Origin: Archaeoglobaceae archaeon
GTDB lineage: Archaea; Halobacteriota; Archaeoglobi; Archaeoglobales; Archaeoglobaceae
Assembly: GCA_015520485.1 (NCBI GenBank)
Contig: WAPX01000007.1
Coordinates: 1-43,782, forward strand
Length of the DNA: 43,782 bases
Reading direction: 5' to 3'
A program made the translations under genes and the position numbers. How positions within the stretch are numbered: the stretch's first letter is position 1; every line of letters starts with the position of its first letter. The notes beneath the pieces were generated by a model. It was not told the DNA's origin, searched no databases, and saw only the letters and a program-made list of their open reading frames with translations. Of this stretch, positions 1 to 6,387 are shown piece after piece.

Positions 1-30
1 GATAAAATCAGACCATAGTGGGATTGAAAG
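1..30 (+). CRISPR. Single CRISPR-type repeat at window edge (array end)
   Basis: The first 30 bases begin GATAAAATCAGACC and end GTGGGATTGAAAG. The ATTGAAAG 3' end is typical of archaeal type I/III repeats. From memory, the unit matches the 30-nt A. fulgidus repeat at about 26 of 30 positions. No second copy follows in the next several hundred bases, so this is probably the distal, slightly degenerate last repeat of an array lying left of the window. Array, leader and cas genes cannot be seen here. Confidence 0.6.
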
Positions 31-78
31 AATAGTAACACAATAGTTTGTGGTGATAGCTGATTAAATGAAAACGAC

Positions 79-93
79 AGCCTGTTACAGGCT
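79..93. other. Short perfect dyad
   Basis: AGCCTG-TTA-CAGGCT forms a 6-bp stem with a 3-nt loop. It lies between the CRISPR-type repeat and the rpl15e promoter. It could be a transcript-ending hairpin for the array or a binding site; nothing else supports either use. Confidence 0.3.
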
Positions 94-133
94 TTGAGCA
101 AAAAGCAAAACCAAAATAAAGTACAGCGATACG

Positions 134-141
134 TTTATATA
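134..141 (+). promoter_or_regulatory. TATA box of rpl15e
   Basis: TTTATATA lies about 40 nt before the chosen ATG at 181. A start site near 163-166 would leave a short leader that carries the GGTGAT ribosome-binding site at 171-176. Confidence 0.6.
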
Positions 142-180
142 CGCTCCCCCAGAGCGAAGTAATCGTTCAAGGTGATGTTG

Positions 181-756
181 ATGAAGTCAGTTTACGCGTA
201 CATCAGGGAGGCATGGAAGAACCCGTGGGAGGGTTTTGTTGGAGAGCTCATGTGGGAGAGGTTGCAGCAGTGGAGAAGAGAGCCCTCTGTGGTCAGAATA
301 GAGAGACCCACAAGAGTTGACAGAGCAAGGTCTCTCGGTTATAAAGCCAAGAAGGGTATAATCGTCGTGAGGGTTAGAGTTAGAAGGGGTGGCAGGAGAG
401 CAACGAGACCGAACAAGGGCAGGAAGACGAAGAATCTGATGGTCAACAGAAAGACACCGAAGAAAAGTCTTCAGAGAATTGCAGAGGAGAGGGCGGCGAG
501 GAAGTATCCGAACATGGAAGTTCTTAACTCCTACTGGGTTGGAGAGGATGGAAAGTATAAGTGGTTCGAAGTAATACTGGTTGACAGAGCACATCCCGCA
601 ATAGTCAACGACCCCCAGCTCAGCTGGATATGCAGTAAAAAAGGCAGGGCTTTCAGAGGTCTGACATCAGCCGGCAAGAAGGGAAGAGGTCTCAGAAGAA
701 GGGGAAGAGGAGCTGAAAAAGTCAGACCGAGTTTAAGAGCTAACCTCAGGAATTGA
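181..756 (+). CDS. rpl15e: 50S ribosomal protein L15e
   Basis: This is the archaeal/eukaryotic large-subunit protein L15e, an rRNA-binding ribosomal protein of about 190 residues; here it is 191. The N-terminus [15 protein letters not shown], the basic [15 protein letters not shown] stretch and the Arg/Lys-rich tail are characteristic of the family. I chose ATG 181 because GGTGAT at 171-176 is well placed as a ribosome-binding site. The in-frame GTG 172 and ATG 175 would sit inside that site. The gene has its own TATA box and is transcribed alone, away from the minus-strand cobalamin cluster that ends at 913. A remnant or end of a CRISPR array lies just upstream. The identification is secure; only the exact start is a choice. 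Confidence 0.96.
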   Translation: MKSVYAYIREAWKNPWEGFVGELMWERLQQWRREPSVVRIERPTRVDRARSLGYKAKKGIIVVRVRVRRGGRRATRPNKGRKTKNLMVNRKTPKKSLQRIAEERAARKYPNMEVLNSYWVGEDGKYKWFEVILVDRAHPAIVNDPQLSWICSKKGRAFRGLTSAGKKGRGLRRRGRGAEKVRPSLRANLRN

Positions 757-912
757 AAAAACAAATTTGATTTATATTTTGGAGTTATAACTAAATTGAA
801 ATTATTTGTAATTCCGTAAAATCTCAATTTTAATGGCCGTAACCTGCACACACAGCAGTAACTAAGAGTGTGAGAGTAGAGAATAAACCGGAAATCACGT
901 TTTTTAAATCTC

Positions 913-1326
913 TTAAAGACCAAGCTCGTTCTTCGCAGATATAACCCTGTTCAGTATGGCGTGAGTTACGAGCTCGTCTTTTCCCACCGGCTCGCAGAGA
1001 ACGACCTTTTTTCCATCCATCTCAAGTTCAACTGCTCCCTCCTTAAACTCAAATCCGAGGAGTTCCGGTAGCTCTTCAGCGGTGTGAACGCCGTAAGCCA
1101 TGAAGAGCGGAACGAGGTAAATTTCGCTGCTCTCCATCTTTTTGACGACTTCATCGACCGTGGGCTTTCTGCCGTGAGCGGCAAAAGCGAGCTCCACTTC
1201 GTCGAAAAATCCGGCTTTCAGAATTCTTTCCCTGTGGAATTCCATAACTTCTCTGTAGTAGTGCAGCTTGCTCCCGTGCCCCACTATGACGAGTCCTTTT
1301 TTTCCACCTTTATTTGCACTTTCCAC
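913..1326 (-). CDS. cbiX: Sirohydrochlorin cobaltochelatase, small type (CbiX-S / CfbA family)
   Basis: CbiX-S inserts Co2+ (in methanogens the CfbA form can insert Ni2+) into sirohydrochlorin, the first dedicated step of anaerobic cobalamin synthesis. The 137-residue length fits the small homodimeric archaeal type. Two metal-ligating His are visible: His17 in VGHGSK and His81 in GVHTAEEL, with the spacing expected of the family. The start is GTG at 1326, supported by a strong GGAGGTG five bases upstream; no ATG is as well placed. It is the last gene of the minus-strand cbi cluster, 32 bp after cbiE. The window has no coenzyme F430 genes, so cobalt is the likely metal, but this is context and not proof. 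Confidence 0.9.
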   Translation of the reverse strand: MESANKGGKKGLVIVGHGSKLHYYREVMEFHRERILKAGFFDEVELAFAAHGRKPTVDEVVKKMESSEIYLVPLFMAYGVHTAEELPELLGFEFKEGAVELEMDGKKVVLCEPVGKDELVTHAILNRVISAKNELGL

Positions 1327-1358
1327 GAAAACACCTCCATGTACAGTTTTCTTGTTAT

Positions 1359-2027
1359 TTAATCAAGATTATTTAATCTTTCTGCTGAAGTTGCGGATTT
1401 TGTGTTTTTAATCTCCAGGTATAAAATCGCGTTGCTCGAACTCAAACTAAAATTCTCCAGTTTTTCCAGACTTTCAACTTCAAATATCCTCTCGTTTCCG
1501 CACAGCTCCTCGAGCACGACAGCTCTTACCTCTCCACTTCCAAATTTTTTGAGTTTTTTTGATATCTCCCCTGAGAGCTCTTTAAAGTCGAAATCCCGTG
1601 TAATGAGGGAAAGAACAGGTCTGAAGTCGAGAAATCTAATAATTTCGTTTAAACAATCTCTGGCATGGCATTTCACCACCACCACATCGCACAGATCCGT
1701 TCTAAGTCTCGAAAGGGCAACTAAAACGCTGCTTATCCCCGGTTCCACTACGTCTGCGTTGAGCTTCGTTCCCATACCAGAAACCATCGGATCTCCAGTG
1801 GAAAGCACGACGACGTTCCTGTTCTTCGCCTCCTCCTCTATTTCTTCATAAGTTTTCCTGCTGAAACTTTCTATAATCACGCTTTTGCTTCCCGCAATTT
1901 CATCAACTAAGCTCAGAGCCTTCCTGCTTCCGTAAACGACGTCCGCCGTTTCTATGAGTTTCTTTCCCCGCTCCGTTAGGTGACCTCTTGCAATGCCCAC
2001 ACCTACAACTGCAAGCACTTCCCTCAC
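1359..2027 (-). CDS. cbiE: Cobalt-precorrin-7 C5-methyltransferase
   Basis: CbiE methylates C5 of the corrin ring with S-adenosylmethionine, working with CbiT, which methylates C15 and decarboxylates. The protein (222 residues) has the tetrapyrrole methyltransferase fold: an N-terminal VVGVGIARGHLT strand-loop, STGDPMVSGMG near residues 76-86 and VEPGISSV near 94-101. The last two are standard for this family. It starts with GTG at 2027, 16 bp after the end of the cbiH-cbiC fusion, so the two are probably co-translated. CbiE and CbiT are fused as CobL in aerobic bacteria; here they are separate and at opposite ends of the cluster. Confidence 0.88.
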   Translation of the reverse strand: MREVLAVVGVGIARGHLTERGKKLIETADVVYGSRKALSLVDEIAGSKSVIIESFSRKTYEEIEEEAKNRNVVVLSTGDPMVSGMGTKLNADVVEPGISSVLVALSRLRTDLCDVVVVKCHARDCLNEIIRFLDFRPVLSLITRDFDFKELSGEISKKLKKFGSGEVRAVVLEELCGNERIFEVESLEKLENFSLSSSNAILYLEIKNTKSATSAERLNNLD

Positions 2028-2043
2028 CCGCCTTACCTTTGCT

Positions 2044-3453
2044 TCATTTTAGTCCCGAAAGGGCTGCGACAGCGTTTACGATTGCAACGCAGAGTGTGGA
2101 TCCTCCTCTAACGCCCTCCACGACTACCCACGGAACGTCTTTTTTCATCAGCTCCTCCTTGGCTCCTGCAGCGTTGGTGAATCCGACGGGTGTTGCCACC
2201 ACAGCTCCGGGTTTCACGCCCTCATCAATTATTCTGCAGAGCTCTTTGAGGGCTGAGGGTGCGTTTCCTACAGCTACGAAAGAGTCGTTTATGCAGTCTT
2301 TCAGTTTTCTAATTCCCGACGAGACAACGGTCTTTCCTCCACCGCCGAGCTTTGACGCCACCAGAATTTCCCTGTACACCCTGTTTTCTATTCCGGCTTT
2401 TACCATTTCCACGTCAACCACCACTTTTTCACAGCTATCCATTGCCTTTACAACGTCCTCCGTTCTGTTAAACCTGAGCAGGGCTGAAATCGACGGGTCT
2501 GCTGTTGCCGTTATGCACCTCTCAGCAATGAACCTCTCCAGTTCGCCAAACCTCGCCCGGCTCAATAACATTTTAGCGACTCCAGCACTTTTTTCGGCAA
2601 TCCTCAGCCCCTCATTCGTCCTCGCTCCGGACACTTCCTCAAGCAATTTCAGTGAATTTTCAGCTGAACTTCTTCTCGGCTCGTGCAGCTCGTGCAGTTC
2701 GTACTTCGAGGAATAGCCTCTCGGCGTGAGCATTCTTTTTCCATCGAATACTGTTTCGGATGACGGAATGAACAGTATCGTGTGCATATCTATCCTGTTC
2801 TTCCCCTTTTCCAGTTCCTCCACAACCTCTGAGGGCTTTGTTATCCACACCTCTGTCTTCTCCCTCTCCGCATTTTTCACGCAACCTACTGGTACGTCGC
2901 CTTTAAACCTGAGAACGATTTCCATAGCCCTTTTCAGGTTTTTTGCTCTCCTCCTGCTGGAGGGATTGTAAACGACAACAACAAAGTCTCCAAGCAGAGC
3001 CGAAATCAACCTCCTCTCCACGACATCCCAAGGAACGAGGAGGTCGCTCAGGCTTATCACGCAGTGATCTCCACTCACCGGACATCCCAGCAGAGGAGAC
3101 GCTGAACTCATCGCGGTGATGCCGGGAACGACCTCAAAACTGACGTTGATTTCGTTCGCCATGATGTACTCAAGCACGAGAGACGTCATTCCGTAAATCC
3201 CCGGATCTCCTCCGCTAACAAGGCAAACCCGCCTGTCTTTCGAAAGTTTAACAGCCAGTTTTACCCTTTCAAGCTCCTTTCCCATTTTGCTCTCAATTAC
3301 TTCCGCTTCCGGATTTAAAACGTCCATTACTCTCCTCACATACGTTCTGTGGCCTAAAACGACTTCAGCCTCTTCCAGCACTTTTTTAGCCCTTAAGGTC
3401 AGCAAGTCGCTCTTTCCCGGACCAATTCCAACGATGTAGAGCTTTCCCGGCAT
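2044..3453 (-). CDS. cbiHC: Fusion: precorrin-3B C17-methyltransferase (CbiH) + precorrin-8 methylmutase (CbiC)
   Basis: Residues 1 to about 245 are CbiH, the ring-contracting C17 methyltransferase. Its motifs are VGIGPGKSDLLTLRAKK, SGGDPGIYGM (80-89) and VVPGITAMSSASPLLG. After a His/Glu/Arg-rich linker (about 246-270), residues 271-469 are CbiC, which moves the methyl group from C11 to C12. The CbiC motifs VVDVEMVKAGI, VGNAPSAL, TPVGFTNAAGAKEEL and RGGST are well kept. The oddity is in the motif that usually reads I-H-A-T-x-D: here it is ITATADP, so the catalytic His of CbiC is Thr315 (codon at 2509-2511). Either this half has lost methylmutase activity, another residue has taken over, or a second CbiC exists elsewhere. 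The gene begins 22 bp after cbiG. Confidence 0.9.
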   Translation of the reverse strand: MPGKLYIVGIGPGKSDLLTLRAKKVLEEAEVVLGHRTYVRRVMDVLNPEAEVIESKMGKELERVKLAVKLSKDRRVCLVSGGDPGIYGMTSLVLEYIMANEINVSFEVVPGITAMSSASPLLGCPVSGDHCVISLSDLLVPWDVVERRLISALLGDFVVVVYNPSSRRRAKNLKRAMEIVLRFKGDVPVGCVKNAEREKTEVWITKPSEVVEELEKGKNRIDMHTILFIPSSETVFDGKRMLTPRGYSSKYELHELHEPRRSSAENSLKLLEEVSGARTNEGLRIAEKSAGVAKMLLSRARFGELERFIAERCITATADPSISALLRFNRTEDVVKAMDSCEKVVVDVEMVKAGIENRVYREILVASKLGGGGKTVVSSGIRKLKDCINDSFVAVGNAPSALKELCRIIDEGVKPGAVVATPVGFTNAAGAKEELMKKDVPWVVVEGVRGGSTLCVAIVNAVAALSGLK

Positions 3454-3475
3454 GATAAAATCCCCACAATCCCCG

Positions 3476-4177
3476 CTAACGTGCTACAGCAACTGTAACA
3501 CCTCTGTAAACTCTCTTGGGCATTATCAGTACTTTCTCCCTGGAGAAGTATATTGCGCAGCCTTCAGCCACGCTCCTCAGACCAACTCTCTTTGCCTCGC
3601 TGTCGCTCGGAACGTCTATGGAGTTGAGGGTCTCTGAATCCAGAAACATGAGAGGTTTCTTGAGCCTGCTGGCTGCTTCCACTAAGCCTTTTTCGTTTCT
3701 CTTTACTTCTGCCGTTGACAGAACCCTCACATCCTTAAGAGAGTAACCGAGTTCCGCAAGAGCGGCCTTAATTGCGTAAATCACGTCTTCCGGACTAACT
3801 CCTTTCCTGCACCCGATGCCTATGCTCAGACCCTCTGAATACTCCATAGCAGTTGTTATAACCGCCTTCAAACCGAACTTCTCCAGCTCCTCAGCAATCT
3901 CGTTTCCTCCGTGGTGTCCGCCGATAATCGGTATTGCGTACCTCATGGCTTTGTCCACGACGACTACGGCCGGATCAACCCACTTGTTTCTCAGGTACGG
4001 GCATATACCTCTGACAACGACTCCGCAGGGCATGTACGCAACCACAGCGTCGTACTCTCTCTCAAACAGCTCTTTCCACATACCCTGTCTGTAGAGCACT
4101 ATGTCTGCCGAGAGCCACTCAGAAAGCCTTCTGAGCTGTTTTATGTCCTTTCCAAATCCAACAACAGCTATCCGTAT
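3476..4177 (-). CDS. cbiG: Cobalt-precorrin-5A hydrolase, compact form, probable non-canonical start
   Basis: CbiG opens the delta-lactone of cobalt-precorrin-5A and releases acetaldehyde. The protein shows the N-terminal domain (AYMPCGVVVRGICPYL, IIGGHHGGNE) joined directly to the C-terminal domain (GIGCRKGVSPEDVI). The middle domain of long bacterial CbiG is absent. The only standard start in frame, GTG 4099, would remove the first beta-strand region. The open frame continues upstream with IRIAVVGFGKDIKQLRRLS, a credible CbiG N-terminus, and reaches a stop near 4213 without ATG, GTG or TTG. GGAGGT at 4185-4190 lies seven bases before ATA at 4177, so I give an AUA start, overlapping the end of cbiF. 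The alternatives are a start at GTG 4099, a frameshift from cbiF, or a sequence error. Confidence 0.8.
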   Translation of the reverse strand: MRIAVVGFGKDIKQLRRLSEWLSADIVLYRQGMWKELFEREYDAVVAYMPCGVVVRGICPYLRNKWVDPAVVVVDKAMRYAIPIIGGHHGGNEIAEELEKFGLKAVITTAMEYSEGLSIGIGCRKGVSPEDVIYAIKAALAELGYSLKDVRVLSTAEVKRNEKGLVEAASRLKKPLMFLDSETLNSIDVPSDSEAKRVGLRSVAEGCAIYFSREKVLIMPKRVYRGVTVAVAR

Positions 4178-4911
4178 AGGACAGACCTCCTTCCCCTGTT
4201 CTCGAGAATTTTACCTATTACTATCGTTGCGGTTCTCTTTATTTCGGCTTTTTTAACTTTCTCCGCTATATCCCTCAACGTCCCTTTTATCACTGCTTCG
4301 TCCTTTCTCGACGCGTGGTAAACGACAGCTACCGGCTCGCTCCATCCCCTTACCTCAGCCACTGTTTCAGCCACGTAGTCTATTTTATCGATTCCGAGCA
4401 GCAGAACTATCGTGCACGGTATGGATGCGACCTCTCTGAGGTAATCTCTTTCGAGCGTTTTACCTGCTGGCCTTCCCACGAAAACGAACTCCGAAACGCC
4501 GGGTGAGGTGAGTTCGGTTTTCAGTGCAGAGGCAGATGCAAAAATGCTGCTGACACCCGGAATAACCTCGCACTTAATTCCTCTCTTCTCCAGCTCGTCT
4601 ATCTGCTCGTTTATGGCAGAGTATATTGACGGGTCTCCACTCTGAACCCTCACGACCAGCTTTCCTGACTTTGCTTCTCTCTCCATCAAAGAAACTATTT
4701 CTTCGAGTTTCATTCCGTGACTGTTAACCTTCACACCTCTGTAGGCTGACAGAGTGTCATCAGGAAGTATTGACCCCGCGTAAACTATGACGTCAGCCTC
4801 GCACAGCAACCTGTGAGCTTTTAAAGTCAGAAGCTCGGGGTCTCCCGGCCCTCCTCCAATAAAATAGACTTTTGGCCTGCTACGTTTTTTGCAGCTCGTG
4901 TTACGCCTCAT
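4168..4911 (-). CDS. cbiF: Cobalt-precorrin-4 C11-methyltransferase
   Basis: CbiF methylates C11 of cobalt-precorrin-4 using S-adenosylmethionine. The 247-residue protein has the family motifs in order: VYFIGGGPGDPELLTLKA (15-32), VYAGSILP (43-50), RVQSGDPSIYSAINEQ (about 88-103) and VIPGVSSIFASASALKTELT. VYAGS-lP separates CbiF/CobM from the other methyltransferases of the pathway. A 13-residue basic N-terminal extension precedes the usual start of the fold. The stop overlaps the likely start of cbiG, so translation is probably coupled. An AATTAATA element at 4938-4945 may give the gene its own promoter in addition to read-through from cbiL. Confidence 0.93.
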   Translation of the reverse strand: MRRNTSCKKRSRPKVYFIGGGPGDPELLTLKAHRLLCEADVIVYAGSILPDDTLSAYRGVKVNSHGMKLEEIVSLMEREAKSGKLVVRVQSGDPSIYSAINEQIDELEKRGIKCEVIPGVSSIFASASALKTELTSPGVSEFVFVGRPAGKTLERDYLREVASIPCTIVLLLGIDKIDYVAETVAEVRGWSEPVAVVYHASRKDEAVIKGTLRDIAEKVKKAEIKRTATIVIGKILENRGRRSVLYG

Positions 4912-4984
4912 GCCTCTGCCCTGTTCTGAAGTCGGGCTTATTAATTTTGACTGTCGGGTTTAACATCTTTAACCTTTAATCCCT

Positions 4985-5608
4985 TTAATCCCGTTTCCTG
5001 AGTATCACGACCGTGAAGTAGTCCTCGAACTCCGGGATTTTGCCGTTATTTCTGTTAACGAAAACTTCCTCACCCTCCATGAACATCCTTCTCACCACAG
5101 CCTCTACCGCATAGCCCCACTCTTCCGCAAGTCTTGCAACCTCTTTTGGCTTTGTTGCTTTCAGTACAGCTAAATACTCGAAATCCGAATTGATGTTTTT
5201 CAAATCCTTTGCCGTTACAACTCCTAAAGGCCTGTCGCAGAAAATCTGAGAAACGCTGAAAGCACATGTAAAGCTTGGAACTCCGGGAACGCACTCAACT
5301 TTTCCTCCAAGCTCTTTTACCCTTCTCGCAACGTGCATGAAGGTGGAGTAGAACATAACATCCCCCAGAGCAACGAAAGCTATGTCCTCCTCAACGCACC
5401 TCTCCGCCAGTTCTCTGGATAGGTTTTCTATTACCTCTTCACTTCTTCCCATTGGAAATTCAACGATCCTTGGCTTTCTTATCTTTTCAACCACGTCTGC
5501 TGCAAGTTTTCCGGGAGCTATAACTTCGTCAGCTTCTTCTATTGTTCTCAGAGCTTTCAGAGTTAAGAGTTCAACGTCCCCCGGGCCAAGGCTGACTCCG
5601 TAAAGCAT
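4985..5608 (-). CDS. cbiL: Cobalt-precorrin-2 C20-methyltransferase
   Basis: CbiL adds the C20 methyl group to cobalt-precorrin-2, the first methylation after cobalt insertion. The 207-residue sequence begins MLYGVSLGPGDVELLTLKAL, with the GPGD loop. It also has VALGDVMFYSTFMHVARRV and CVPGVPSFTCAFSVSQ, which are characteristic of CbiL/CobI. The size fits the family's shorter archaeal members. TTATAAAA at 5629-5636 lies 24-25 nt before the ATG, so cbiL can start its own leaderless transcript. The cbi cluster may therefore be several overlapping transcription units. Confidence 0.92.
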   Translation of the reverse strand: MLYGVSLGPGDVELLTLKALRTIEEADEVIAPGKLAADVVEKIRKPRIVEFPMGRSEEVIENLSRELAERCVEEDIAFVALGDVMFYSTFMHVARRVKELGGKVECVPGVPSFTCAFSVSQIFCDRPLGVVTAKDLKNINSDFEYLAVLKATKPKEVARLAEEWGYAVEAVVRRMFMEGEEVFVNRNNGKIPEFEDYFTVVILRKRD

Positions 5609-5628
5609 GGAAATCCTGACCTTCCGGG

Positions 5629-5636
5629 TTTTATAA
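5629..5636 (-). promoter_or_regulatory. TATA box of cbiL
   Basis: On the minus strand this reads TTATAAAA. Its centre is about 24 nt before the cbiL ATG at 5608, which suits a leaderless transcript. Confidence 0.5.
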
Positions 5637-5720
5637 CGATTTTTTAAAATTATTTTTAAAATTAAAGCAATCGTAAAGCAGTCTCAACCCGTCAGCTCGC
5701 AAATTGCCGGAATTCAAATC

Positions 5721-6224
5721 CTAACGACTGCCAAAAACCAGAAAAACTGGATTTATCGGTTTAAAGGCCGTGTAACCGGCCAGCTTGTAACTCCTCCAGA
5801 TGTTTACAGCTACTATCTCGTCAAAAATTCCAGCACTCTCCATGGCGTTCTTCGCTTTCACGGCAACCTCAATTCTCGCAGCGCTGACGCAGAACTTCCT
5901 GACGTTTGCCTCGTAGGCCAGTTCAATCATCTCTTCAATTCTGTCAGTTCCACCAAAAAAGACGAGACTTACGCCTCTTTTCTCTTTAAAGAACTCAACA
6001 CCGTGAGATTTCACCAGTTCAACGTTTTTGCACCTTTTTAACAGCTTTAAATCCACGTTGCTCAAATCGATGTCGACTGCGTAAACCTTTTTCACGTAGG
6101 GGCTGAAAAAGGCGGAAACCTTGCAGGAGTGACACCCTACGTCTGCCAGAACGTCAGACCTTTCAGGCCTGAATTTCGAGAAAACGACTCCAATGACTTC
6201 GTCCTTAGTCCTTTTCCCCCCCAT
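5721..6224 (-). CDS. cbiT: Cobalt-precorrin-6B C15-methyltransferase (decarboxylating), divergent CbiT
   Basis: CbiT methylates C15 and removes the C12 acetate carboxyl of the corrin ring. The 167-residue protein aligns in outline with archaeal CbiT: TKDEVIGVVFSKFRPERSD at the start, then a Rossmann motif followed by VYAVDID and LVFFGGTDRIEEMI. The motif that normally reads D-V-G-C-G-T-G is DVGCHSCK here (residues 28-35). The glycine-rich SAM loop is therefore lost and a Cys-x2-Cys pair is gained. The partner cbiE is five genes downstream in the same direction. The assignment rests on cluster position plus the partial motifs. It may be an altered enzyme or one that has lost activity. Confidence 0.75.
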   Translation of the reverse strand: MGGKRTKDEVIGVVFSKFRPERSDVLADVGCHSCKVSAFFSPYVKKVYAVDIDLSNVDLKLLKRCKNVELVKSHGVEFFKEKRGVSLVFFGGTDRIEEMIELAYEANVRKFCVSAARIEVAVKAKNAMESAGIFDEIVAVNIWRSYKLAGYTAFKPINPVFLVFGSR

Positions 6225-6387
6225 GCCTACAAACTCTTTTAAACGATTTAAAAGGTTGTTTTAACGCATTTCACAATCGAGGGCAACGGAGATCCACACT
6301 AAAAATTCAGTTATCTTGACATACTTTGGTGTGCAAAATATTCGCATCAGAAAAACAAATAACCATTCAACGTTTTCTGCCATGAGC
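6225..6387. other. Divergent intergenic region cbiT / RLI
   Basis: This 163-bp spacer holds the upstream regions of both the minus-strand cbi cluster and the plus-strand RLI gene. TTTAAA-type elements at 6238-6253 on the minus strand are possible promoter elements for cbiT. I see no riboswitch-like cobalamin element, nor would one be expected in archaea. Confidence 0.4.

Noticed and set aside
1988-2716. Long plus-strand open frame opposite the cbiH-cbiC fusion (242 codons)
   Set aside because: It is antisense to well-conserved CbiC and CbiH motifs and has a low-complexity Ser/Thr/Pro product, so it is a shadow frame.
6316-6381. Extended N-terminus for RLI
   Set aside because: RLI proteins start directly with the M-R-x-A-V-x-D-x3-C motif; the extension lacks a ribosome-binding site.
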